From assembly GCF_000145255.1 (NCBI RefSeq), contig NC_014394.1, positions 2,604,001-2,668,000 of the forward strand: 64,000 nucleotides of DNA, in the 5' to 3' direction. Below are positions 28,010 through 36,474 of the stretch, piece after piece. The notes under the pieces were generated by a model. The model saw nothing but the letters and a program-made list of their open reading frames with translations. It was not told the origin of the DNA and did not search any database. A program made the translations under genes and the position numbers. The stretch's first letter is position 1. Every line of letters starts with the position of its first letter. The stretch comes from Gallionella capsiferriformans ES-2 (GTDB taxonomy: Bacteria > Pseudomonadota > Gammaproteobacteria > Burkholderiales > Gallionellaceae).

Positions 28010-29878
28010 TTACAACACCACCTTAGTGCCCAGTTCGACTACCTGATTCGCGGGCAGATTGAAGAAGCTCGCCGCCCCTTCCGATTGTCGCGTCATCCAC
28101 GAAAACAACGCGCAGCGCCACGAGGACATGCCGCCGAATCCGTCCACCACATTCGAACGTGCGACGAAGTAGGTAGTGCTCATACTGTCTAGCGTTACGC
28201 CGTGTGAGTCCAAGCCTTGCAAGGCCAGCGGAATATCCACTTCCTGCCGAAAGCCAAAATGCAGCGCGACGTTATACATGCCGGGGGCGATTTGAATCAC
28301 TTTCAGGCGTTGTTCCGCTTCGATGTAGGGCACGTCTTTGGTAACCACATGCAAGAACAGCGTTTGTTCATGCAGCACCTTGAAGTGTTTTAGATTATGG
28401 AACAGCGCGCTGGGGACGGTGTTCGGATCGGCGGTTAGATAGACCGCCGTGCCAGCAACGCGCGGCACATCCGGTTGCGAGCCGGAGATAAAGCTCGCCA
28501 TCGGAATGTCGAGTTTGCGCCGTTGCTCGGCAACCAGCGAGCTACCGCGCTTCCATGTCGAAAGTAGCACAAACAGGAACAAGCCTAACGCCAGAGGCAT
28601 CCAGCCGCCGCTGGCGATTTTGCTCAGATTGGAGCCAAAAAACAAGACTTCCAGCAGTGCGATAACGAGTAGTCCGCTCAGCAGCGGCAGCCGTGCGGCT
28701 CCCGGCAGCATCAGCGTGACGAAGCAGGTCAGCAGTGTCGTGATAATCATCGTGCCGGAGACGGCAATACCGTAAGCCGCCGCGAGTGCGCCTGAGGAGC
28801 CGAACTCCAGCACCAGAACGATCACGCCGACCAACATCATCCAGTTCACGGCGGGAATGTAGATTTGCCCGCGCTGCGAATCAGAAGTGTGCTGAATGAA
28901 TAGGCGCGGCAAATAACCCATGCGCATGGCTTGCAGCGTGATTGAGTACGCGCCCGAGATAGTGGCTTGCGAGGCGATGACTGTGGCGGCGGTGGCCAAC
29001 GCGACCAGCGGCAACAGGAACCAGTCCGCCGCAAGCAGATAGAACGGATTTTGGATCGCCTCCGCCGAGCGCAGCACCAATGCGCCCTGGCCGAAATAAT
29101 TGATGAGCAAGGCCGGGCACACCAGTCCGTACCATGCCAGCCGCACCGGCGCAGCACCAAAGTGTCCCATGTCCGCATACAGCGCCTCGCCGCCGGTTAG
29201 TGCAAGAAACACCGCCGACAACAGGAAGAACATGCCAGTCGGATGTTCCAGCGCGAAATTGATGGCGTACATCGGATTGAGCGCGTTCAACACGACGGGG
29301 TTTTGTACGATGCTGAGCGTGCCGAGTACAGCCAGTGCCGCGAACCACAAGAGTGTGACCGGGCCGAATAGTTTACCGATGCTGCCCGTACCCCGGCGTT
29401 GGATGAAGAACAATCCGGTAAGCACGCCGATAGTGACGGGGAGGATGAATTTTTCCAATGCGGGGGTAATGACGCTGAGACCCTCGACCGCGGAAAGCAC
29501 CGAAATGGCAGGGGTGATGAGCGCATCGCCGTAGAACAAGGCTGCCGCAAAAATACCCGCCGTGACGATCAGCAGTTTCCAGTGCGTCACCCCCTGCGCC
29601 GAGCGGTTCGCTAAAGCGGTCAGCGCCAGTACGCCACCTTCGCCTTCGTTGTCGAACTTGAGCATCACCCACACGTATTTGATCGAGATAATGAGCATCA
29701 TCGCCCAGAACAAAGCCGATAACGTCGCAAGCACGTTAGGCTCGGTGGGTGTGAGCCCGTGACCACCGGCGAAGGCTTCTTTGAAGGCATACAGCGGGCT
29801 GGTGCCGATGTCGCCGTACACCACGCCTAACGCCGCGAGCGCCAACGTACTCGTGGCAGTCTTGTTATTCTGTTCCAT
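28010..29878 (-). CDS. kup: Low-affinity potassium transporter Kup
   Basis: A 622-residue KUP/HAK transporter from the ATG at 29876-29878; AAGGAG sits 9 bp upstream, and an earlier TTG contains this ribosome site. It has about 12 transmembrane segments, the family start LALAALGVVYGDIGTSPLYAFKEAF split over helix 1, GGEALYADMGHFG and a cytoplasmic C-terminal domain. It imports K+ with H+. Its start lies 14 bp after the kdpE-like stop, suggesting co-transcription with the two-component system. Confidence 0.95.
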   Translation of the reverse strand: MEQNNKTATSTLALAALGVVYGDIGTSPLYAFKEAFAGGHGLTPTEPNVLATLSALFWAMMLIISIKYVWVMLKFDNEGEGGVLALTALANRSAQGVTHWKLLIVTAGIFAAALFYGDALITPAISVLSAVEGLSVITPALEKFILPVTIGVLTGLFFIQRRGTGSIGKLFGPVTLLWFAALAVLGTLSIVQNPVVLNALNPMYAINFALEHPTGMFFLLSAVFLALTGGEALYADMGHFGAAPVRLAWYGLVCPALLINYFGQGALVLRSAEAIQNPFYLLAADWFLLPLVALATAATVIASQATISGAYSITLQAMRMGYLPRLFIQHTSDSQRGQIYIPAVNWMMLVGVIVLVLEFGSSGALAAAYGIAVSGTMIITTLLTCFVTLMLPGAARLPLLSGLLVIALLEVLFFGSNLSKIASGGWMPLALGLFLFVLLSTWKRGSSLVAEQRRKLDIPMASFISGSQPDVPRVAGTAVYLTADPNTVPSALFHNLKHFKVLHEQTLFLHVVTKDVPYIEAEQRLKVIQIAPGMYNVALHFGFRQEVDIPLALQGLDSHGVTLDSMSTTYFVARSNVVDGFGGMSSWRCALFSWMTRQSEGAASFFNLPANQVVELGTKVVL

Positions 29879-29892
29879 CAAAATTCTCTCCT

Positions 29893-30585
29893 TCAAATAT
29901 CGAGCCGGTAACCCACGCCGGTCTCGGTCACAAAAAATCTGGGTTGTGCCGGATCCTCTTCCAGCTTCTGTCTCAGATGGCTCACATAAATGCGCAGGTA
30001 ATGGTTACTTTCAACGAAGGCTTTTCCCCACACCGCGCTCAGCAGGTGGCGGTAGGTCAGCACCTTGCCGGGTTCGACCAGCATGGCACACAGCAGGCGG
30101 AATTCGATGGGGGTGAGGCGTACGGCTAACCCCTTGCGCGTGACGCTGCGCTGCGCGAGATTAACCTCGATGTCGCCAAAGTGAACATGTGTCTCGGCAG
30201 TTGCGCTTTCCTGCGGCGCGCGGCGCAACTGCGCGCGCACCCGCGCCAGCAGTTCGCCGGTATAGTAGGGTTTGGTCAGATAATCGTCCGCTCCCGCATC
30301 CAGTGCGCGTATCTTCTCGCCCTCTGCCGAACGCGCTGAGAGCACCAGCACCGGCAGCGAAAATTGCGTGCGCAGATCGCGAAGGAAGGCAATGCCGTCG
30401 CCGTCCGGCAAGCCGAGATCGAGAATGAGAAGTTGTACTGCATCGGCGTGCAGTTGCGCCAACCCTTCTTTCAGCGTGCCGCTCTCCCGCACGCGGTAGC
30501 CTTCTTCCTCCATCGCAGTGCGCACCAAGCGGCGTATCTGCGCCTCGTCCTCGATCAGCAGGATAGTCTGCTCACTCATACTCAT
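29893..30585 (-). CDS. kdpE: KdpE-like OmpR-family response regulator
   Basis: A 230-residue regulator with a receiver domain (phospho-acceptor Asp in LLILDLGLPDGDG, about residue 56; conserved Lys in DYLTKPYYTGELLARVRAQ). The winged-helix output domain ends FVTETGVGYRLDI. It overlaps the sensor kinase gene by 14 bp and precedes kup. KdpE normally activates kdpFABC. None is present here, so regulation of kup is a reasonable inference from the operon. Confidence 0.88.
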   Translation of the reverse strand: MSMSEQTILLIEDEAQIRRLVRTAMEEEGYRVRESGTLKEGLAQLHADAVQLLILDLGLPDGDGIAFLRDLRTQFSLPVLVLSARSAEGEKIRALDAGADDYLTKPYYTGELLARVRAQLRRAPQESATAETHVHFGDIEVNLAQRSVTRKGLAVRLTPIEFRLLCAMLVEPGKVLTYRHLLSAVWGKAFVESNHYLRIYVSHLRQKLEEDPAQPRFFVTETGVGYRLDI

Positions 30586-32089
30586 CCTCCGTCTCGATCA
30601 CGGGCGGCTCGCCCAGCGTCAGCGTGAAAGTCACGCAGGCCCCCGCATCATTGTCGGCATAGATACTGCCGCCGTGCGCGCTCACAATACTGCGACAGAT
30701 GGCGAGCCCCAGCCCCACGCCAGGTACGTTCGATTCTATATCCCCGCGCTCGAACAGCTCAAACAGGCGTTCCAGCCGATCGATCGGGAACTGCGAACCC
30801 TCGTTGCAAACCGAGAGGTGCGCAAATTTCTGGTCGGCACGTACCGCAATGCGGATGGACGAGCCGGGCGCTGCGTATTTGGCGGCATTCTCCAGCAGGT
30901 TACACAACACACGTTCCATCAACACCGCATCGAAGCGCAGCAGTGGCATGTCAGCGGGGAGCACCACACTCACCGGATGCTGCGCCAGCGCAGGGCCAAG
31001 CAGTTTAATGCTCGCGCCGATCACCTCTTCCACCGGCTGCCATTCGAGGTTGAGGCGGATGTCGCCCGCGCGCAGTTTGGCCATATCAAGCAGGTTGGAC
31101 GCCATACTGTTCAGGCGAAACGTCTGCTGGCGCATCGCATCCGCCATTTCGTGCAAGGCCTGTGGTAGCGCCGATTGCGCCAGCGTGTCGGCCATGCCGT
31201 ATAACACGGTGAGTGGCGTGCGAATGTCGTGCGACAGTGCAGAGAGAATGCTGTTGCGCAGGCGCTCATCGGTCATTTGCAACTGCGCTTGCTGCGCGAT
31301 TTCAACGAAATGCAGGCGTTCGACCGAGGCCGCAACCAGCGCAGCGATGGCTTTAAACAAGGGTCGCCGTTCATTGCCTAACAGGCCCACATCGTAAAAA
31401 GAGAGCACCAGCACGCCGCGCGCCTGCGGCGTGTCGTGCAGCGGTAAGATCAGCCAATGCAGTGCGCCGTCCAGCGTGGCTTGCGCCGCCCCCTGCTGGA
31501 GCGCAGCCTTCACCGCGTAATAGGGTTTACCTGAGAGCGGGGTCTGGCCGGGTATAACGGGCGACATTTCTTCACCGTGCCGCATCAGCAGCTGGCTCTG
31601 GCAGGATTGCGTTTCATGCAGAAAACGGCGCGTCATTCCCTCTATCTGTTCCAGCGTCAGCGCGCCCGCCAATTGGCTGGCGAGTTGATACAGCGCATTC
31701 GATTGCCGTTCGCGTTCTTGCGCGGCTTCTTTTTCGCGCTGCAAACCCTGCGTCAGGTTACCAATGATGAGCGCCACGGCAAACATCACCGCTAACGTGA
31801 CAGCGTATTGCACATCGCCGACGGTGAACGTGAAACGCGGTTGAATGAAAAAGAAATCGAGCAGCGCCGTGCCGAGCAGCGCCGCCGCAATAGCCGCCCC
31901 CTTGCCTGCGCGCGCCGCCACGACAGCCACTGCCAGCAGATAGAGCATCGCCGTATTGGCCGGGTCGAGGAAGTCGCGCCAAGGCCAAGCCAGCAAGGTG
32001 GCAATAACACAAGCGATGACAGCCCATAACATGCGCGCGCACGGGCTGTGCGGTTGCGGGAATGTGCTAAAGAAGCGGAGGAATTTCAT
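30572..32089 (-). CDS. Short KdpD-like sensor histidine kinase (lacks the KdpD/Usp N-terminus)
   Basis: A 505-residue kinase with four membrane helices in a DUF4118-type sensor (residues about 20-110), a GAF-like linker (about 135-270), a dimerisation domain with phospho-acceptor His in SALSHDIRTPLTVLYGM, an N box NLLENAAKYA and a G box GVGLGLAICRSIV. Full KdpD has about 890 residues, with a cytosolic KdpD plus Usp region that binds c-di-AMP or ATP; that region is missing. The signal may therefore be sensed by the membrane part only. It starts the kdpD-kdpE-kup operon. Confidence 0.88.
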   Translation of the reverse strand: MKFLRFFSTFPQPHSPCARMLWAVIACVIATLLAWPWRDFLDPANTAMLYLLAVAVVAARAGKGAAIAAALLGTALLDFFFIQPRFTFTVGDVQYAVTLAVMFAVALIIGNLTQGLQREKEAAQERERQSNALYQLASQLAGALTLEQIEGMTRRFLHETQSCQSQLLMRHGEEMSPVIPGQTPLSGKPYYAVKAALQQGAAQATLDGALHWLILPLHDTPQARGVLVLSFYDVGLLGNERRPLFKAIAALVAASVERLHFVEIAQQAQLQMTDERLRNSILSALSHDIRTPLTVLYGMADTLAQSALPQALHEMADAMRQQTFRLNSMASNLLDMAKLRAGDIRLNLEWQPVEEVIGASIKLLGPALAQHPVSVVLPADMPLLRFDAVLMERVLCNLLENAAKYAAPGSSIRIAVRADQKFAHLSVCNEGSQFPIDRLERLFELFERGDIESNVPGVGLGLAICRSIVSAHGGSIYADNDAGACVTFTLTLGEPPVIETEDEYE

Positions 32090-32521
32090 ACGAAGGGATT
32101 ATTCCAGCCTGCACATAAAAATGCTGTAAAAAAATTATGTCCATTTTGGCTGTTTTAGCGAACAGCACACCCCGTGACCTGAGCTTCCCCCCGATATTTC
32201 GACTTCCGGTAATCCCCTCATTTTTAGTTGGAATCAGAAGTAGAGTGGGTTAAAAATATAAAATTCTATAATTTTTTATTTACTGCTGAATTCCCGAGAA
32301 ATGGCAATTCAGACATGCTGTTTGACAGGCCGAATAACCTGTCGCGAGCTGCTTGCTCATCAAACGTTTCAACAAAAAAAACGGCGACCAGGCTATAAAA
32401 CCTGAGTCACCGTTCTCAATTCAAACGACCTAAAAACTAGGCACGTTCAAGACAAAGCCGTTTAAAATTCACCAGTCTCCTGCTTGGTTAAGGATCTCTT
32501 CTCCAAACAGCGACCGGTGGA
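32090..32521. other. Intergenic region upstream of the kdpD-like operon
   Basis: 432 bp between sodB and kdpD, both leftward. The kdpD-proximal part is AT-rich (TATAAAATTCTATAATTTTT near 32256-32276) and probably holds its promoter. The sodB-proximal part holds the sodB terminator. No coding potential is recognised. Confidence 0.6.
32374..32414 (-). terminator. Probable terminator of sodB
   Basis: On the minus strand AACGGTGACTCAGG pairs imperfectly with CCTGGTCGCCGTT (one wobble, one bulge). A run of eight T follows. It lies about 110 bp after the sodB stop. Confidence 0.7.
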
Positions 32522-33106
32522 TTACGCGAAATTCTTCGCGACGAAATCCCAATCAACCAGATTGTTTAAATACGTTTCGACAAACTTAGGACGCATGTTG
32601 CGGTAATCGATATAGTAAGCATGTTCCCACACGTCAACGCACAACAGCGCCTTATCAGCGGTCGTCAGCGGCGTACCGGCAGCACCCATATTGACGATAT
32701 CAACCGAACCGTCCGCCTTCTTAACCAGCCATGTCCAGCCGGAACCAAAGTTACCGACAGCAGACGCCTGAAAAGCTTTTTTGAATTCGTCGAAGTTGCC
32801 CCACTTTGCATTGATCGCATCAGCCAACGTGCCGGAAGGTGCGCCGCCGCCAGCAGGCTTCATACAAGTCCAGAAAAAGGAATGATTCCATACCTGAGCC
32901 GCATTATTGTAAATGCCGCCGGCAGGAGCCTTCTTGATAATCGCTTCAAGATCCAGCGCTTCGAACTCGGTACCTTTGATCAGGTTGTTGAGATTCGTCA
33001 CATATGCCTGATGATGCTTGGCGTAATGGTATTCAAACGTTTCTTTGGACATATGCGGTTGCAGTGCATCCGTCGCATAAGGCAGAGCGGGTAAGGTATG
33101 TTCCAT
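32522..33106 (-). CDS. sodB: Iron superoxide dismutase
   Basis: A 194-residue Fe-type SOD from the ATG at 33104-33106 ([15 protein letters not shown]), with GAAAGGAAAA as ribosome site; an upstream in-frame start has none. Metal ligands are in [13 protein letters not shown] (His), WNHSFFW (His) and [15 protein letters not shown] (Asp, His). FGSGWTWLV is the family signature. The Fe/Mn choice rests on overall resemblance to SodB. It detoxifies superoxide in the cytoplasm. Confidence 0.96.
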   Translation of the reverse strand: MEHTLPALPYATDALQPHMSKETFEYHYAKHHQAYVTNLNNLIKGTEFEALDLEAIIKKAPAGGIYNNAAQVWNHSFFWTCMKPAGGGAPSGTLADAINAKWGNFDEFKKAFQASAVGNFGSGWTWLVKKADGSVDIVNMGAAGTPLTTADKALLCVDVWEHAYYIDYRNMRPKFVETYLNNLVDWDFVAKNFA

Positions 33107-33174
33107 GTTTTTCCTTTCGTTAAGATAATAAAAATGGGTCATGCAATGCGTTAAATAATACCACAGCTTTTTAG

Positions 33175-36100
33175 TCAGACTTCAAGCAAATTACCCTCCG
33201 CGAAGATGACCGCGCAGCGTACCGCCTTGTCCGGATAAACAGCCTGCATCGCGATGCGGTACTCCTCAAGCTGGGCCGCATGAGACTGCATCGCGCTATT
33301 TAAACCTGTTTTATAGTCCAGCACCCAGACTTCCGTCTCAAATTCAACTAGGCGATCGATGCGGCGCAATTGCCCGGACGCATTCACGTAGCCCACCTCA
33401 TTCGCAGCCTGTAGATAATACTGCGCATCGAAAAATCGCGAAAGCGCCGGTGCACTCAACATGACTTGTGCCTGCCGCCAAAGCTCGGGCATCAGCGCGG
33501 ATGGAATATTGAGTTTGCGCTGCAATTCCTGTTCTTGATTTTCCCGGAAAAGTGCCTCCGGTATCGCTAAGTATTGCAGCAAACCGTGCAGCCAGACACC
33601 CTGACGCTGCGCATCGTTCATCACGGATTTTCGCATGCCGACCGGCAGTACCTGCAACAGGCGCGGATCTGGGAGGCAGGATAGGGGATTGAAGATTGAG
33701 GATCGTTGATTGAGCAAAGGTGCCACAGCGAGCGGATTTTCAGCAGCACCCTCTGTTGTATCGGCAATGCGCTGGTACCAGCAATGCTCAAGTTGCGCGC
33801 CGCTGCCGCTCACCAGCAATGCTTGCTTGGCGCGGGTCATCGCAACGTAGAGCAAATTCAAATCTTCGCGCAGGGCCAGCGCCGCTTCCTGTTGAAAATA
33901 GCACTCGCGCACCCCGCCACGACTGGCTTTATCGCCATAGATTGAAAAATGCACCGGCGCTTTTGCATCGGTCGGCCAGTCAACCAGCACGTCATACCCC
34001 CGATCAACAGGCGGACGGGCATTGGCATCCAGCAACCACACGATGGGCGCCTCTAAGCCCTTGGCTTCATGAACGGTATAGATGCGAATTGCGTTCCCCG
34101 CCTGCGCCACCCGGCCTTCATCGGGCGACTCGTTGTCATCCGCACGGCGCAGTTCGGCCAATTCACGCAAAAATCCCGACAAACTGGGATAGCGCCCCGA
34201 ATCGACATTCAGCGCAATTTCCAGAAATGCCTGCAAGTTGGCAAGCACCGTCGCACACATCACCTCTGGCACGGCTGCCGCATAACGCGCCTGTGCATCC
34301 CCCTCGAAATAAATACGGTCGAGTAAATCATGCACCGGCAACTTGTCGGCCAGCAAAATCCAGGCTTGCAGCAACTGATGCGCGCGTTGCAATGCCGGCG
34401 TCGCCGTACCCGTTTCGACCAGACTCTTCAGCCGCTGCCACCAGCTAGGATTGAGGACTCGGGATTCAGGATTCAGTTCAGACGCACTTGAATCGCCCCC
34501 CCCCGCATCTTGCATCCTGAGTCCTGACGCCTGAATCTTCATCAGGTCGTCGTCGGTGCAGGAAAATATCGGCGTACGCAACGTGTGAGCGAGGGCAAGA
34601 TCTGCAAACGGCGTGATCAGGAAGGTCAGCAGCGACTGAATATCGGACGCCTCCAGCGTATCGAGCAGACCGCCCCGGCGCGAGGTTAAAAACGGAATCG
34701 ATTCACGGCGCAACGCCTGCTCGTAGATTTTCAGATGGGTACGGCGCCGCACCAGCACCATGATGTCGGAAAATTGCGCGACGCGACTTAAACCTTCATC
34801 TTGAACCTGCCACACACCGACAATCTGATTTATTTTTTCAGCGAATTGCGCCGCTTCCAGTTCACGTGTGCCCGCATCAACATCGGGATACGCCCTCTGC
34901 AACGGATTGCGCAGCGTCAATTTACCGTTCTGCGTTGAAGGCGTATCGCTTTTTTCCGGCAGCACTGCCAGCGGCAACACCCCGACATAACCGGGCAGCG
35001 ATGTCTGGTGAGCCTGATGCGTCACAAACCCCTGATATTCAGGCAGTCCGTCGAACACGCCGTTCACCGCAACCAGCACCGCAGGGGAATTGCGCCGCGT
35101 TTCATTCTTTTTCAGGTGTAGTGCTGCATAATCCTGCACCAGATAGCGGCGCACCACATCGAACAAGCGCGCATCAGCCCGGCGAAAACGGTAGATCGAC
35201 TGCTTAGGGTCACCCACCACAAACACCGTCGGCGTGCTGTCCACGGCCTTGGATGCCGCAAACCAGGATTGCAGGATCTGCCACTGCAGCGGATTGGTAT
35301 CTTGGAATTCGTCCAGCAAAACATGACGATAGCGACTATCCAGCTTGTATTGCAGATATTCGGCATGATCGCTGTCATTTAGCAGCTGGCACACCCGCCA
35401 TTCCAGATCGCCAAAATCAAGACATTGCTGACGCTGCTTCAGTTGCTGATACGCGGCAAGCAAACCCACCCCGCAGCGTAGCGCATGGCAATTTGTCTGG
35501 TAGAGCTGTTGCGTCTGCAACTGGTTATAAACGTCCAGCAACTGGGCGCGCACTAATTCGACGGCCTGCCCCAACTGCACCTCGTCTTGCCCTTTGTTCG
35601 CCTTGATCGCGCGCGGCTCATTCTTTTTCGTAAACAACTCATCCCACAGCAATTCGAAGCGCAATGCTGCTAACTGAAGCCCTTCCAGCGGCGCAAGCAG
35701 GCGCACAGCCTTTGCTTTCTGCGCGGCACTGGCATTGAGTAATTGAGACAGCGCGTGCACCTGACTTGAGAAATGAGGGCGATCAAACAGTTCAGCCAGC
35801 GGATCGCGCGTCAGATCAACGTCAAATTCGCTACCTAGATTCTGTATTGCGAAGTCTAAAGCCGACTCCCCCTGTCCCGCCGTATAGGCCCACCATTCGC
35901 TGCGTTTATTGACGAAGTTTCCCAGCAGGCTTTGCGTATTGGACAAGCCCAATTCTTTGAATAACACCATCATAGACTGAGCCGTTTCGCTCTCGGGCGC
36001 ACTCTGCAACTCATCCAAAAACATCTGCCATGCTTCCTGCCACAGCTGAGCGGTTTTCTCGACCAGTTGCACGCCCCCCGCGCTGCCAGCGCTGACCGGC

Positions 36101-36474
36101 GCACGCTGTAAAATCTGCATAAACCAACCGTGAAAGGTGCTGATGGTCACGGACGGGCGGGCCAGCAAAAACTGCTGATACAGCAAGCGGGCGCGAGGCA
36201 AGGCCAGCTCCACATCGTCCACCCCGCGCTGCACTAGGAAATCGCGCACGAAGTCATCATCTTTGGCGGCCAGTTCATACAGCCAGTCACGCAAACGCGC
36301 TTGCATTTCCTGCGCGGCCTTGCGGGTAAAGGTGATGGCCAAAATTTCTCCGGGCGCAACCCCATCCAACAACAATCGCACGACCCGGGACACCAGCAGC
36401 CATGTCTTGCCGCTGCCGGCACACGCCTCGACCACGACGCTCCGGTTCGGGTTCAGCGCCTCGCGGTTATCCAT
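33175..36474 (-). CDS. AddA-like UvrD/Rep helicase-nuclease
   Basis: A 1099-residue SF1A helicase with Walker [14 protein letters not shown] (about 15-27), Q-motif/[10 protein letters not shown], Walker [28 protein letters not shown] and [13 protein letters not shown], then [15 protein letters not shown]. Near the C-terminus LDYKTG is a PD-(D/E)XK nuclease motif. With the adjacent AddB-like protein it should process double-strand DNA ends for RecA loading. The start overlaps the addB stop by 8 bp. Two stretches, about 34446-34540 and 33675-33715, are low-complexity inserts made of GGATTGA/GGATTCA heptamers, read in frame ([10 protein letters not shown]). Confidence 0.9.
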   Translation of the reverse strand: MDNREALNPNRSVVVEACAGSGKTWLLVSRVVRLLLDGVAPGEILAITFTRKAAQEMQARLRDWLYELAAKDDDFVRDFLVQRGVDDVELALPRARLLYQQFLLARPSVTISTFHGWFMQILQRAPVSAGSAGGVQLVEKTAQLWQEAWQMFLDELQSAPESETAQSMMVLFKELGLSNTQSLLGNFVNKRSEWWAYTAGQGESALDFAIQNLGSEFDVDLTRDPLAELFDRPHFSSQVHALSQLLNASAAQKAKAVRLLAPLEGLQLAALRFELLWDELFTKKNEPRAIKANKGQDEVQLGQAVELVRAQLLDVYNQLQTQQLYQTNCHALRCGVGLLAAYQQLKQRQQCLDFGDLEWRVCQLLNDSDHAEYLQYKLDSRYRHVLLDEFQDTNPLQWQILQSWFAASKAVDSTPTVFVVGDPKQSIYRFRRADARLFDVVRRYLVQDYAALHLKKNETRRNSPAVLVAVNGVFDGLPEYQGFVTHQAHQTSLPGYVGVLPLAVLPEKSDTPSTQNGKLTLRNPLQRAYPDVDAGTRELEAAQFAEKINQIVGVWQVQDEGLSRVAQFSDIMVLVRRRTHLKIYEQALRRESIPFLTSRRGGLLDTLEASDIQSLLTFLITPFADLALAHTLRTPIFSCTDDDLMKIQASGLRMQDAGGGDSSASELNPESRVLNPSWWQRLKSLVETGTATPALQRAHQLLQAWILLADKLPVHDLLDRIYFEGDAQARYAAAVPEVMCATVLANLQAFLEIALNVDSGRYPSLSGFLRELAELRRADDNESPDEGRVAQAGNAIRIYTVHEAKGLEAPIVWLLDANARPPVDRGYDVLVDWPTDAKAPVHFSIYGDKASRGGVRECYFQQEAALALREDLNLLYVAMTRAKQALLVSGSGAQLEHCWYQRIADTTEGAAENPLAVAPLLNQRSSIFNPLSCLPDPRLLQVLPVGMRKSVMNDAQRQGVWLHGLLQYLAIPEALFRENQEQELQRKLNIPSALMPELWRQAQVMLSAPALSRFFDAQYYLQAANEVGYVNASGQLRRIDRLVEFETEVWVLDYKTGLNSAMQSHAAQLEEYRIAMQAVYPDKAVRCAVIFAEGNLLEV

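Noticed and set aside
30932-31397. Plus-strand frames opposite the kdpD-like gene
   Set aside because: Shadow frames; the kinase H, N and G boxes are on the minus strand.
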